Shown: positions 24,739 through 34,492 of the stretch, piece by piece
Layout: every line of letters starts with the position of its first letter
How positions within the stretch are numbered: position 1 is the stretch's first letter
NCBI RefSeq assembly: GCF_001423425.1
Contig: NZ_LMNX01000003.1
Coordinates: 179,910-243,909, forward strand
From: Rhizobium sp. Leaf306
GTDB lineage: Bacteria; Pseudomonadota; Alphaproteobacteria; Rhizobiales; Rhizobiaceae
DNA: 64,000 nt
Reading direction: 5' to 3'
Translations under genes and position numbers: made by a program
Notes under the pieces: model-generated
Seen by the model: only the letters and a program-made list of their open reading frames with translations
The model's database searches: none
What the model was told of the DNA's origin: nothing

Positions 24739-26185
24739 AAAGAAGCCAGAGGCCGAAGACGGTATAGCCTATCATCGCAAGGGCCAGAAAAGCCTCACTG
24801 ATGGTGGCGCTTGCCGGTTTCACGAAGTGCTTGAGCGCAATCATGTGGGCGATCAGAATGCCGATGCAGTGCCCGGCCACGATGATCGCGGTCTGTGCGA
24901 TCCAGAGCTTTTCGACACTGTTGATGTCGATCAGCATCGATGCCGTGACGTGGCGATCGGCGGTGCCGAACAGATCCCAGCCAAGCGCAAAGGGATCCGA
25001 GATCGCAGAGTAGAGATATTGCCCGTTGATCAGAAGCAGGCTGAGATAGTGGGCTGCATGGAAGGCAACCGCTATCGGAATGATCGAATAGACCAGATGC
25101 GTGATCACCCCTCGATCAGCGACTAATCGTGCCTCTCCGGCAAGCCGGGCTCCTGATATGACAGCCGCGAAATAGATCACTGCGAGCACCGCCGGAGCGG
25201 CGATCAAGCCGAGCGTACTCGGCAGGGTCACAGCGCTGCGGCCGGGAAATTCCAGCGGGTTCACCCCGATCATCCAGAGCCAGGTAAAGGTCTCTGCAAA
25301 GCCATCGAAGGACGCCGTTCCGAGCGTCAGCAGCAGGAATACGGCCGCGCTGATCGGCGGCGGCTCCGCCGCGACGCAGTCTTGCCCCGGCCAGCGGAAC
25401 CGGACACTCGCCCATATTCCGGATTTCGGCGGCGTGATTTCAAAGGGCGCGATCATGCCGATCATGCGGAAATACACCGAGAAGGGTTCGCCCCGCTCTG
25501 TCCAATCTCGCTCTCCGAAAACCAGCATGGCGATGAAATTGAGAATCCAGTAGACCGAGACGGCGATGGCGAGACGGGGAGGGTCCTCCGGGGCGAGCGA
25601 AACCAGCTCGTACCAGGTAAACATCAGAAACAGGAGGATCGCGGGGATGTAACCGACGGCCTCCGGCAGCTTCAACAGGGGAGCTTCGCCAAGCCTGCCG
25701 CCCGTCGCTCGCCGCAGGAGGCGAAGAGGACCCGTCCAGGGATTGAGCCATGGCCACAGGTTTCCAACCAAGGCCTGCACCAAGGTCAGGCCGACCCAGA
25801 ACAGCGTCCAGACGACAAGCGGCAGCGGATTTTCGAGCGGATCGCCTGTCGAATAGCGGCCGGCGGCGATCAGTACCAGCAGAAGCACGAAGCTCAGAGT
25901 GCTGACCATCACGATCGGCGGCACCGGCCGGCGATCGAGCGTGATGGAGGCACTGCCAGCATGTGTGAACCAGCGCGACGGAACCAGCAGCAATGCGACA
26001 AAGGTAACTGCGACGACGATCGCGCCGCCTGTCAGGTAATATTCGGTCGGCAGCAGCATCACCAGCCCGCGTTCCGTCCCGTGCGCGCTGGCCGTGCAGG
26101 GCATGAGCGTCCACAAGAGAGCTGCCGTCGCCGATGGACAGGCCGGCAACCGGTGTTTTCGGGGAAATGACGGCAACGGGTTCAT
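24719..26185 (-). CDS. polytopic membrane protein of unknown function
   Basis: 488 aa with an N-terminal hydrophobic signal-like segment ending in AHGTERG and about 11 further TM segments. Conserved-looking stretches are ERGLVMLLPTEYYLTGGA, NLWPWLNPWTGP, FGERDWTERGEPFSVYFRMIG and AFHAAHYLSLLLINGQYL, with several His residues. It may belong to the group sometimes annotated as fenitrothion hydrolase; I am not sure of that. Start chosen at the ATG at 26185; an upstream ATG at 26245 would add 20 aa. It converges on the five-gene operon and is divergent from the branched-chain-type ABC genes. Confidence 0.75.
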   Translation of the reverse strand: MNPLPSFPRKHRLPACPSATAALLWTLMPCTASAHGTERGLVMLLPTEYYLTGGAIVVAVTFVALLLVPSRWFTHAGSASITLDRRPVPPIVMVSTLSFVLLLVLIAAGRYSTGDPLENPLPLVVWTLFWVGLTLVQALVGNLWPWLNPWTGPLRLLRRATGGRLGEAPLLKLPEAVGYIPAILLFLMFTWYELVSLAPEDPPRLAIAVSVYWILNFIAMLVFGERDWTERGEPFSVYFRMIGMIAPFEITPPKSGIWASVRFRWPGQDCVAAEPPPISAAVFLLLTLGTASFDGFAETFTWLWMIGVNPLEFPGRSAVTLPSTLGLIAAPAVLAVIYFAAVISGARLAGEARLVADRGVITHLVYSIIPIAVAFHAAHYLSLLLINGQYLYSAISDPFALGWDLFGTADRHVTASMLIDINSVEKLWIAQTAIIVAGHCIGILIAHMIALKHFVKPASATISEAFLALAMIGYTVFGLWLLSTPTAG

Positions 26186-26418
26186 CCTGCGTCTGGTGGC
26201 GTGATCGGCTGAAACATCATGCCGGGATGGAGAAGCGTATCCCATACCACGACATCTTCGCTCAGACTGGGCCTCGTGCCGCTCCTGTCAGGTCTCCTGA
26301 TCAGCGGAATTCTTTGCTATAGGACATGGTAGGGCTCTTATTGTCGGTGGCACCTGGTAGACCATCGACTATCGCATCAGCATGATGGGCGTCAGTACCG
26401 TTGAGAGGAAAATTTCGA

Positions 26419-27726
26419 ATGACCGACAAGACTTCAGCACCGAAATCCTCGGTGACCCGCCGGACGACCCTTCTTGGAATGGGCGCGGCAACGGGTGCGG
26501 GCATTCTTTCTTCCGTCTCGCCGGGCTTCGTCCGATACTCGCACGCCCAGACCTCCGCCCCGATCAAGCTCGGCTTTGAATGCCACCGCACCGGTATCGG
26601 CGCATCCTATGGTCGCTGGTACGAGCGCGTCGCACGCGCTGCCGTCAAGATCATCAACGAGGAGGGCGGCATCAACGGCCGTCCGGTAAAACTGATCGTT
26701 GAAGACGATGGCACGGATCCGAAACGAGGCGCCGAAGTCGTCGAGAAGTTCGCGACCCAGCACAAGGTCGATGCTGTGTTCGGGACGCTGTTTTCACACG
26801 TTGTCGTCGCCGCCGCGCCGCGGGCGGGCGAATTGAAGATGCCTTATCTCGTGGTGTCGGAAGGCACCCACGTGTCCTCAGGCAGCCTCAACCGATATTG
26901 CTTCCAGCCCGGCATTACCGATGTCCGCAGCCAGGTCACATCAGTGGCACCCTGGATTACGCAAAACCTCGGCAAGAAGGTCACGATGATCTTCCCGGAC
27001 TACGCCTTCGGCTATGACCACCGCGATAATCTTCCGCCCGCCATCAAGGCGCAGGGTGGTGAGGTCGTGGAGATGATCGCCGTTCCCCCGACGGAAACAT
27101 CGTTTACGCGCTACCTGCCGCGAATTCCCGCAGACACCGACGTGCTCTACCACATCATGGTCGGTCCGGCGGTTCTCACCTTCGTCACCGAGCTCGGTCA
27201 GTTCTACGGCTCGCAGCGACCCCAGATCTTCGGCTTCATCGATAGCGTCGAGGCCGTCGATCTTTCGACGCCGCAACTGAGCTTCCTCGATGGGACCTAT
27301 TTCTGGGAGGGCATGCCCCGCTACGCCCAGAAGGACCAGAGCGAATGGGACAAGTTCTATCGCACGGCAGTCGGCGTCAACGAGAATGGTGCAAGCATCG
27401 CCGATCCGAAGGACATCGCCACCTACGCCCATATGTACGGGGTCTGGGAAACCCTGTTCACCATCAAGCAGGCGATGCAGACGGCCGGATACAACGGCCC
27501 GCAGGACAAGGCCAAGTTCATCGAAGCCTTGGAAGCGATCGAGACATTCGAGGAAGGCCGAGACCATCCGCAGGGCAACAAGATTTTCAACGGCAAGAAC
27601 CATCAGGTTTACGGCCACCACAACATCTCCAAGGTCGAAGGCGGCCGGATGGATGTCGTGCACCGGACCTCGATCGAAGACGGCATGTACGAGGTGACGG
27701 CGGACTACACGAAGATGTCCCTCTGA
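26419..27726 (+). CDS. ABC transporter substrate-binding protein, branched-chain amino acid/amide type
   Basis: 435 aa periplasmic binding protein (Peripla_BP_6 class). The N-terminus has a twin-arginine-like signal VTRRTTLLGMGAATGAGIL. The mature part starts near QTSAPIKLGF and has INEEGGINGRPVKLIVEDDGTDPKRGAEVVEKF, typical of LivJ/UrtA/AmiC relatives. The ATG at 26419 has AGAGGAAA about 8 nt upstream; a TTG at 26401 is less likely. First gene of a five-gene import operon; a hairpin follows before the permease genes. Confidence 0.92.
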   Translation: MTDKTSAPKSSVTRRTTLLGMGAATGAGILSSVSPGFVRYSHAQTSAPIKLGFECHRTGIGASYGRWYERVARAAVKIINEEGGINGRPVKLIVEDDGTDPKRGAEVVEKFATQHKVDAVFGTLFSHVVVAAAPRAGELKMPYLVVSEGTHVSSGSLNRYCFQPGITDVRSQVTSVAPWITQNLGKKVTMIFPDYAFGYDHRDNLPPAIKAQGGEVVEMIAVPPTETSFTRYLPRIPADTDVLYHIMVGPAVLTFVTELGQFYGSQRPQIFGFIDSVEAVDLSTPQLSFLDGTYFWEGMPRYAQKDQSEWDKFYRTAVGVNENGASIADPKDIATYAHMYGVWETLFTIKQAMQTAGYNGPQDKAKFIEALEAIETFEEGRDHPQGNKIFNGKNHQVYGHHNISKVEGGRMDVVHRTSIEDGMYEVTADYTKMSL

Positions 27727-27738
27727 CCCCTGCTTTCG

Positions 27739-27764
27739 GAAGGGATCGGTTGACCGGTCCCTTC
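27739..27764 (+). promoter_or_regulatory. intercistronic hairpin after binding-protein gene
   Basis: GAAGGGATCGG-TTGA-CCGGTCCCTTC: an 11-bp stem with one G-U pair and a 4-nt loop, 13 nt after the binding-protein stop. A TTTTT occurs about 20 nt later, so partial termination is possible. Probably sets high binding-protein to permease ratio. Confidence 0.65.
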
Positions 27765-27848
27765 GCTCTTCACCCCGCGTCGTTTTTCCTGTCTAACCGC
27801 AGCAAATCAGGCAAGGGGACAGTCGTGTCCGTGCATAGGAGCTAGGGT

Positions 27849-28730
27849 TTGGCGTTCGGTCCGTTTCTGCTGTTGGCGACACTGGAAGGACTGCTCCAGG
27901 CCGCGGTCCTCACATTGACGGCGCTTGGCCTTTCTCTGGTGTTCGGCGTCATGCGCGTCGTCAATGTCGCCCATGGCGAATTCTATATGCTCGGCGCCGT
28001 TGTCGCTTGGTGGGTGGCGTCGATGTTCTCGCTGCATCCGGCAGTCGGCTTTTTCGCGGCGCTCGTCATCAGCCCGTTGATTGTCGGGGCGATCGCTTTT
28101 GCCAGCGAGCGGCTGATCCTGAAGCGGCTGAACTACGATCCGGAATCCACCATCGTCGCCACGATCGGCATGCTCTACATCATCCAGCAGACGGTGCTTC
28201 TGACCTATGGTCCGGATGCGCGGCCGGTGTCCGCGCCGTTCTATTACCGCATCCAGCTGCCGTGGTTCGGCTATTCCGGTTACAACCTGTTCGTCATCGC
28301 AGCGGCGATCGTGTTGCTGCTGGCGGTCTGGTTCGTGCTCAGCCGTACACGGCTCGGGCTCATCATGCGTGCCACGCAGTTCGACCGCGAGATGGCGCAG
28401 GCCTTCGGGATACCGATCGAACGCGTCTATGCCTTCGTTTTTGCCGCCGGGGCCATGCTGGCGGCGATTGCTGCGGTGCTGATCGTGCCGATCCGTCAGG
28501 CCCATTACCTGATGGGGCTCGATCCGCTGCTTCTCTCCTTCATCGTCGTCATCCTTGGCGGCCTTGGCAGTCTGCGAGGCACCGTTATCGCCGCGCTGCT
28601 GATAGGATTGAGCGACGGCATCATTTCGGTGTTCTTCTCACCGACGCTTGCGAAGATCATCTCGACCCTGCTTGTCACCCTTGTTCTGGTGTTTAAGCCG
28701 GAAGGTCTGTTCGGGGCGAAGGCGCGATGA
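27849..28730 (+). CDS. branched-chain-type ABC transporter permease, LivH-like
   Basis: 293 aa inner-membrane permease with about eight hydrophobic segments. LivH signatures are LTLTALGLSLVFGVMRVVNVAHGEFYMLGA and ILGGLGSLRGTVIAALLIGLSDG. The start is TTG at 27849, with AGGAG 6 nt upstream; no in-frame ATG gives a better N-terminus. Overlaps the LivM-like gene by ATGA. Confidence 0.93.
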   Translation: MAFGPFLLLATLEGLLQAAVLTLTALGLSLVFGVMRVVNVAHGEFYMLGAVVAWWVASMFSLHPAVGFFAALVISPLIVGAIAFASERLILKRLNYDPESTIVATIGMLYIIQQTVLLTYGPDARPVSAPFYYRIQLPWFGYSGYNLFVIAAAIVLLLAVWFVLSRTRLGLIMRATQFDREMAQAFGIPIERVYAFVFAAGAMLAAIAAVLIVPIRQAHYLMGLDPLLLSFIVVILGGLGSLRGTVIAALLIGLSDGIISVFFSPTLAKIISTLLVTLVLVFKPEGLFGAKAR

Positions 28731-29689
28731 GAAGCGAAAACACCATCCGCGTCATCGCGCTTCACGTCGGCGTGCTGGCAGCCCTCTTTCTTGTCCAGTT
28801 CGTGCTGCCCGATTATCACCACCTCGCCCTGACCCGCGTCATGCTGTTGGCGATCTATGCCATGGGCTACAACATGCTGTTCGGCTATACGGGCCTGCTG
28901 AGCCTCGGACATGCGATGTTCTTTGCCGCCGGTCTCTACGGCGCCGGCATGACGGCCTATTACACCGATCTCGGCGTGCCGCTCGCGTTTGTCATCGGAA
29001 TTATCTGTGGCGCAGCCCTGTCGCTCGTCATCGGCGTGATCGCGCTGCGCACGACCGGCGTGGCCTTCATGATTGTCACCATGATGTTCGGCCAGGTTGC
29101 CTATCTCACGATCACCTACTTCACCGACTATACCCGCGGCGAAGAAGGCCTGACGATGCCGACCTCTGCGCGCAGTTTCGATCTCCTCGGTCTCCACGTC
29201 GACCTGACCAACGCCGTCCAGCGCTACAATCTGGCGCTCGGCCTTCTGGCTTTGACACTGCTCGTCATCTTCGTCGTCGTGCGGGGACCAATCGGCAGGG
29301 TGCTGATCGCGATCCGCGAAAACGAGACACGCACGCTGATGCTGGGCTTCGACACATTCAGGATGAAACTCGGTGCGCTCGTCCTTTCTGGCACGATCTC
29401 TGCGATGGCCGGTGCCGCCTACGGGCTAATGTTCGCCTATGTCGGCGCGACCTTTGCCACCATCCAGTATTCGATCGAGGCGCTGCTCTTCACATTGCTC
29501 GGCGGTGCCGGAACGATTCTCGGTCCGCTGCTCGGCTCAATCCTGATGTTCTACATCATCGACATCACCAGCGAATACACGCAGGCCTATCTGCTCGTGA
29601 CCGGCGTGGCACTCGTGGTTCTGGTCCTCTTCTTTCCGAAAGGCATTCTCGGGACGATCCGCGAAAGGTGGCTGTCATGGCTTCCGTGA
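28727..29689 (+). CDS. branched-chain-type ABC transporter permease, LivM-like
   Basis: 320 aa permease with about ten hydrophobic segments. LivM signatures include MGYNMLFGYTGLLSLGHAMFFAAGLY, AIRENETRTLMLGFDTFRMKLGALVLSG and TLLGGAGTILGPLLGS. Pairs with the LivH-like subunit. Its last 13 bp overlap the start of the LivG-like ATPase gene. Confidence 0.94.
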   Translation: MRSENTIRVIALHVGVLAALFLVQFVLPDYHHLALTRVMLLAIYAMGYNMLFGYTGLLSLGHAMFFAAGLYGAGMTAYYTDLGVPLAFVIGIICGAALSLVIGVIALRTTGVAFMIVTMMFGQVAYLTITYFTDYTRGEEGLTMPTSARSFDLLGLHVDLTNAVQRYNLALGLLALTLLVIFVVVRGPIGRVLIAIRENETRTLMLGFDTFRMKLGALVLSGTISAMAGAAYGLMFAYVGATFATIQYSIEALLFTLLGGAGTILGPLLGSILMFYIIDITSEYTQAYLLVTGVALVVLVLFFPKGILGTIRERWLSWLP

Positions 29690-30411
29690 GCCTGCTTTCG
29701 ACAAAAGGTCTCAGCCGCCATTTTGGAGGGCTGAAAGCCGTCGACAATGTCGATTTTACCATGAGAGAAGGCGAGATCCGCGCGCTGATCGGTCCGAACG
29801 GTGCCGGAAAGACGACTTTTGTCTCGCTGCTCGCCGGCCGTATCGCGCCGAGTGCCGGATCGATCGAATTCCTGGGCAAGGACATCACCAACCTACCGGC
29901 GCATAAGCGCGTGCGCGACGGCATTGCCTATACGTTCCAGATCACCAGCATCTATCCGACGCTGACCGTGTTCGACAACGTGGCGCTGTCGGCACAAAGC
30001 GCGCTGAGGCGTCACCCCCGGTCGAACCAGTCTGATATTGCCGAGAAGGTGCATGAAGCTCTAGGCCGCGTTGGACTTGAGGATCGCAAGGGAGAGAAGG
30101 CCGGGACCATGGCCTATGGGCACCAGAGGCTTCTTGAAGTCGCGATGGGACTGGCGCTGGAGCCGAAACTCCTGATCCTGGATGAGCCGACGCAAGGCTT
30201 GTCGGATAGCGAGATCGAAAGTTTCTGCCGGCTGGTCAAGGAAATCGCGACGTCTGCAACGGTCCTTTTGATCGAGCACAACATGCCCGTCGTCATGCAG
30301 CTCGCCGACACGATCACGGTGCTCAACCACGGTCAAATCCTCGCCGAGGGGTCGCCCAGTGACATCCGTGCCAACGCAGCCGTGCAGGCCGCCTATCTGG
30401 GAACCGGTTGA
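29677..30411 (+). CDS. branched-chain-type ABC transporter ATP-binding protein, LivG-like
   Basis: 244 aa ATPase. Walker A GPNGAGKTT at 39-47, a long insertion after the Q-loop (TFQITSIYPTLTVFDNV) typical of LivG, and LLILDEPTQGLS Walker B. The signature region reads MAYGHQRLLEVAMGL, where LivG proteins usually have LSYGQQR. The ATG at 29677 overlaps the LivM gene, with AAAGGTGG upstream. Confidence 0.93.
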   Translation: MASVSLLSTKGLSRHFGGLKAVDNVDFTMREGEIRALIGPNGAGKTTFVSLLAGRIAPSAGSIEFLGKDITNLPAHKRVRDGIAYTFQITSIYPTLTVFDNVALSAQSALRRHPRSNQSDIAEKVHEALGRVGLEDRKGEKAGTMAYGHQRLLEVAMGLALEPKLLILDEPTQGLSDSEIESFCRLVKEIATSATVLLIEHNMPVVMQLADTITVLNHGQILAEGSPSDIRANAAVQAAYLGTG

Positions 30412-30412
30412 T

Positions 30413-31111
30413 ATGCTCGAAGTCTCGGATCTCGATGTCTACCACGGCAGCAGCAAGACGCTGCAGGGTATGTCGCTGACTGTGGAGAAGGGCGAGGTTC
30501 TCTGCCTGCTCGGCCGAAACGGCGCGGGCAAGACGACGACCCTGCGTGCCATCATGGGTCTCGCAACGGCCGGTGCCGGTAGTATCCGGCTGGATGGTAC
30601 CGAAATTTCGGCGCTGCCGGCGCATGAAAGGCCACGCCTCGGCATCGGCTATGTGCCGCAGGGCCGCCGGTTGTTCTCCGAGCTGACCGTGCGCGAAAAT
30701 CTTGAAATCGGCATGATGACGCGGCGCAGCCCGCAGCGCGTGCTCGACGAAACGCTTTCGCTGTTTCCGCGGCTGCAGGAGCGGCTCGGCCAGGTTTCCG
30801 GAACGCTGTCCGGTGGCGAGCAGCAGATGCTGGCGACCGCGCGCGCCTTGTGTATCGATCCCAAGGTCATCCTGCTGGACGAACCGACCGAAGGGCTGAT
30901 GCCCTCGATGATCGCGACGATCCGTGATGTCGTGGTGACGCTGCGCAATCAGGGAAAAGCGATCCTGCTGGTCGAGCAGCGGGTCGAGGCCGTGTTATCG
31001 ATCGCCGACCGCTTCTGTTTCGTTGAGAACGGCAAGGCGCAGGCGGTTATGCCGGTAGAGGCGCTGAGAGCCGATCCGTCTCTTCTGTCCCGCTACGTCG
31101 GTGTCGGCTAA
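30413..31111 (+). CDS. branched-chain-type ABC transporter ATP-binding protein, LivF-like
   Basis: 232 aa ATPase. Walker A GRNGAGKTT at 34-42, signature LSGGEQQML, Walker B VILLDEPTEGL, and the LivF-typical IGYVPQGRRLFSELTVRENLE. The ATG lies 1 nt after the LivG stop. Last gene of the importer operon (26419-31111); no enzyme gene is attached, so the transported amino acid, amide or other ligand cannot be inferred. Confidence 0.94.
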   Translation: MLEVSDLDVYHGSSKTLQGMSLTVEKGEVLCLLGRNGAGKTTTLRAIMGLATAGAGSIRLDGTEISALPAHERPRLGIGYVPQGRRLFSELTVRENLEIGMMTRRSPQRVLDETLSLFPRLQERLGQVSGTLSGGEQQMLATARALCIDPKVILLDEPTEGLMPSMIATIRDVVVTLRNQGKAILLVEQRVEAVLSIADRFCFVENGKAQAVMPVEALRADPSLLSRYVGVG

Positions 31112-31149
31112 AGTCGGGCGATCTTGCGCGGCTCTATGCTGATCACCGA

Positions 31150-32868
31150 TCAGACCATGCCGACCTGGCCGGAATGCAGCCGGTTATACGCGCCCCTGCG
31201 TTCGATCAGGTCCTGATGGGTGCCCTGTTCGGCAATACCAGACTCATCAATGACGACGATGCGGTCGGCGCCCTGGATCGTGGCGAGTCGGTGGGCGATG
31301 ATCAGCGTGGTCCGCCCCTGCGATAGTTCGGCAAGCGAACGCTGTATCGCACGCTCGGTTTCCGTATCGAGCGCGGAGGTCGCTTCGTCGAGGATCAGGA
31401 TCGGTGGGTTTTTGAGGAACATGCGGGCAATCGCCACCCGCTGCTTCTGGCCGCCAGACAATTTCACGCCACGCTCACCGATGACCGTATCGAGACCCTC
31501 CGGCAGGTTTGCCAGCATGTCCTCCAGACGTGCGCGGTGCGCCGCTTCGACAATGTCGGCCTCGGAAGCACCCAGTCTCCCATAGGCGATATTCTCCCGC
31601 AGCGTGCCACCGAACAGGAAGACATCCTGCTGCACGATGCCGATCTGCTGGCGAAGGGATTCCTTCGTCATCTTGCGGATGTCGATCCTGTCGATCGTAA
31701 TGCTGCCCGACACGACTTCATAAAAGCGCGGAAGAAGCGAGCATATGGTCGTCTTGCCGGCGCCAGAGGGGCCGACGAACGCAATCGTCTCGCCAGCACG
31801 GATGTCGAGATTGATCTCTTCGAAGACAGTCTTTGCCGCGGTGTATCCGAAGGTCACGGACCGGTACGCGATCTCGCCTTTCAGGTGATCAACGGCGACC
31901 GCATCCGGTGCATCGGCAATATCTGGCTCCGTATCGATCAGTTCGGTAAACCGCCTGAAGCCCGCGATCCCCTTCGGATAGGTCTCGATCACCGAATTGA
32001 TCTTTTCCACCGGACGAAAGAAGATGCCGACGAGAAGCAGAAAACCGATGAAGCCGCCCGCCGTCAGCTCGCCGGCGAGCACGAAATAGGCGCCGGTCAC
32101 CATCACCACCATCTGGGTCAGCCGCATGCTGAGGTAACTCATGGAGCTGGTGGCGGCCATCAGCTTGTAGGCTTCCAGCTTCACGCGGCGATAGCTTTGG
32201 TTGTCCTTTTCGAACAGCGCGCGCTCGTGACCCTCGTTGGCGAAAGCCTGCACGACACGCATACCACCGACGTTTTCCTCAATGCGTGCGTTGAACTCGC
32301 CGATCCGGCTGAAAAGCCGATGGAAATTTTCAGTCATGCGGCCGCCAAAATGGCTTGTTGCCCAGGCGGTCACAGGAACGATGGTCGCAGTGATGACCGC
32401 CATCTGCCAATTGACTGAAAACATCAGCAGCAGAGCGCCGATAAAAGTCATCAGCGCAATGAACAGGTCTTCAGGACCGTGATGCGCGACTTCGCCGATT
32501 TCCTCGAGGTCCTTGGTGAGGCGCCCAACGATATGTCCGGTTTTCTGATTGTCGAAATAGCCGAATGACAGTTTCTGGATGTGGTTGAACGCCGCCCGCC
32601 GCATGTCTGTCTCGATATTGATGCCGAGCATATGGCCCCAATAAGTGACGACGGCCATCAACCCGGTGTTGAGGACATAGATGACGAGCAGGCCAGCGGA
32701 CGCGAGGATGATCAGCAGCCATTCCTGGCTGAGAAGAAGCCTGTCCACAAACAGCTTCACCGCCATGGGAAAGCCAAGCTCGAGGAGGCCGGACACGATG
32801 GCGCAGCCGAAGTCGAGGAGGAAAAGACCTTTATAGGGCTGATAATAGGAGAAGAACCGGCGAAGCAT
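31150..32868 (-). CDS. ABC exporter, fused permease-ATPase (MsbA-like half transporter)
   Basis: 572 aa: an N-terminal six-helix ABC membrane domain (about 1-310), then an ATPase with Walker A GPSGAGKTT, signature KLSGGQKQRVAIAR, Walker B ILILDEATSALD and H-loop AHRLAT. Works as a homodimer exporting lipids, glycans or drugs. It stands alone, transcribed in the same direction as the GDP-mannose genes, whose terminator separates them. Placement beside exopolysaccharide genes hints at a polysaccharide- or lipid-related substrate, but that is inference. Confidence 0.92.
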   Translation of the reverse strand: MLRRFFSYYQPYKGLFLLDFGCAIVSGLLELGFPMAVKLFVDRLLLSQEWLLIILASAGLLVIYVLNTGLMAVVTYWGHMLGINIETDMRRAAFNHIQKLSFGYFDNQKTGHIVGRLTKDLEEIGEVAHHGPEDLFIALMTFIGALLLMFSVNWQMAVITATIVPVTAWATSHFGGRMTENFHRLFSRIGEFNARIEENVGGMRVVQAFANEGHERALFEKDNQSYRRVKLEAYKLMAATSSMSYLSMRLTQMVVMVTGAYFVLAGELTAGGFIGFLLLVGIFFRPVEKINSVIETYPKGIAGFRRFTELIDTEPDIADAPDAVAVDHLKGEIAYRSVTFGYTAAKTVFEEINLDIRAGETIAFVGPSGAGKTTICSLLPRFYEVVSGSITIDRIDIRKMTKESLRQQIGIVQQDVFLFGGTLRENIAYGRLGASEADIVEAAHRARLEDMLANLPEGLDTVIGERGVKLSGGQKQRVAIARMFLKNPPILILDEATSALDTETERAIQRSLAELSQGRTTLIIAHRLATIQGADRIVVIDESGIAEQGTHQDLIERRGAYNRLHSGQVGMV

Positions 32869-32953
32869 GCTGACCTGCAGACGATGTCACATCTGGCCTG
32901 CAGCGATGCAGGCCGGATGCGAGAACATGAGTAGCCTTCTCATATTCGAAAAG

Positions 32954-33010
32954 CCGCCTGAATGGATAGTGCCGTTATGCCACGGCACGCCATTCACTTC
33001 GCCCAGGCGG
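32954..33010 (-). terminator. terminator of the manB-manC operon
   Basis: Long imperfect hairpin: outer CCGCC/GGCGG, middle TGAATGG/CCATTCA and inner GTGCCGT/ACGGCAC around a 6-nt loop. On the minus strand it is followed by CTTTTCG. It starts 16 bp after the stop of the mannose-1-phosphate guanylyltransferase gene. Confidence 0.75.
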
Positions 33011-33025
33011 TCTCCACAGTTGTGA

Positions 33026-34453
33026 TCAGCCGCGTCCGAACTCGTCGACGATGCGGATAATGTCGTCTTCGCCGAGATAAGAACCCGTCTGGACCTCGAT
33101 CATCTCAAGCATGATCTTGCCGGGGTTGGCAAGGCGATGGACTTCACCCTGTGGAATGTAGACGCTCTCGTTCTCGCGCACGGTCTGCACCGTGTCACCG
33201 ATCGTCACCTCGGCCGTGCCCTTGACGCAGATCCAGTGCTCGGAGCGGTGGTGATGCTTTTGCAGCGACAGCTTCTTGCCCGGCGTGACGAACAGCCGCT
33301 TCACCTGGAACCGATCGCCGTTGAGGATCGAGGTATAGCCGCCCCAGGGGCGGTAGGAGGTCGGATGCGTTTCGGTGAGAGCCGCAGTCGCCTTGGCGGC
33401 GGCAAGTTGCTTGACGATATTGCCGACGTTCTGGCTGTCGTCGAGGCGGCCGACATAGACGGCATCTTCGCTGGCAATGACGGCAATGCCATCCAGACCC
33501 TGGACGGCCATATGACCATGGCGCGACAGGACGAGCGAGTTCTTCGTGTTGATCAGCGTCGCGTTGCCGAGCGCAACATTGCCATCGGCATCCTGCTCGC
33601 CCAGTTTCCAGACCGCATCCCAGCTGCCCATGTCGGACCAGGTAAAGGACGCCGGCACGACGGCAGCGTTTGCTGTCTTTTCCATGATCGCATAGTCGAC
33701 CGAGATATTCGGGCTGGCCGAAAACGAGGCCTCGTCGAGGCGCAAGAAATCCAGGTCACCGGATGCCTTTGCAACGGCAGCGCTTGCCGCTTCCGCAACG
33801 GCTGGCGCAAAGCGGTTGAGTTCTGACAGAACCGTGCCGGCCTTGAACATGAAGATGCCGGAGTTCCAGACAAAGCCGCCAGACGTCAACATCTTTTCGG
33901 CTTCGGGCAGAGCAGGCTTTTCGACGAAGCGCTTTACTGTGTTCGCGCCGGTCGAAAGCTGGTCACCGATCTCGATATAGCCATAGCCGGTCGAAGGCTC
34001 GGTCGGTGTAATGCCGAAGGTGACGAGCTTGCCGCTTGCTGCCGTCTTGCGTGCGGTCTGAATGGCATCGAAATAGGCCTTGCCCGCTTCGATTTCGTGA
34101 TCGGAGGCCAGCACCTGCAAGATCGCATCATCGCCGAACTTCTCGGCGACGAAGGCAGCGGCTGCGGCAACGGCCGGTGCCGTGTTGCGCGCGGAAGGCT
34201 CCAACATGATCGCCGTGAGTGGCAGGCCAAGCTCGCGTGCCTGTTCGGCGGCAAGGAAGCGGAAATCTTCGTTGGTGATGACGATTGCAGGCTCGTAGAG
34301 CGTCTCGTCGGCAACACGCGCAAGCGTGGACTGAAACAGCGTCTGGTCGCCGACGAACTGTATAAACTGCTTTGGTGCAGAAGACCGTGACAACGGCCAC
34401 ATCCGCGTGCCCTTGCCGCCTGCCATGATTACGGGAATGATCTTGCCAACCAT
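33026..34453 (-). CDS. manC: mannose-1-phosphate guanylyltransferase/mannose-6-phosphate isomerase
   Basis: 475 aa bifunctional type II PMI-GMP enzyme (also called CpsB, XanB or NoeJ) that makes GDP-mannose. The N-terminal nucleotidyltransferase signature is VIMAGGKGTRMWPLSRSSAPKQF (residues 8-30). The C-terminal cupin half has RPWGGYTSI, KLSLQKHHHRSEHWICVKGTAEV and YIPQGEVHRLANPG. The ATG at 34453 has GGAG 8 nt upstream; an in-frame GTG at 34468 is weaker. It follows the phosphomannomutase gene by 39 bp, so the two supply GDP-mannose for the nearby polysaccharide genes. Confidence 0.95.
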   Translation of the reverse strand: MVGKIIPVIMAGGKGTRMWPLSRSSAPKQFIQFVGDQTLFQSTLARVADETLYEPAIVITNEDFRFLAAEQARELGLPLTAIMLEPSARNTAPAVAAAAAFVAEKFGDDAILQVLASDHEIEAGKAYFDAIQTARKTAASGKLVTFGITPTEPSTGYGYIEIGDQLSTGANTVKRFVEKPALPEAEKMLTSGGFVWNSGIFMFKAGTVLSELNRFAPAVAEAASAAVAKASGDLDFLRLDEASFSASPNISVDYAIMEKTANAAVVPASFTWSDMGSWDAVWKLGEQDADGNVALGNATLINTKNSLVLSRHGHMAVQGLDGIAVIASEDAVYVGRLDDSQNVGNIVKQLAAAKATAALTETHPTSYRPWGGYTSILNGDRFQVKRLFVTPGKKLSLQKHHHRSEHWICVKGTAEVTIGDTVQTVRENESVYIPQGEVHRLANPGKIMLEMIEVQTGSYLGEDDIIRIVDEFGRG

Positions 34454-34492
34454 AGTCTCAGTCTCCACTGACGCTTTTGCTTTTGAGATTTG

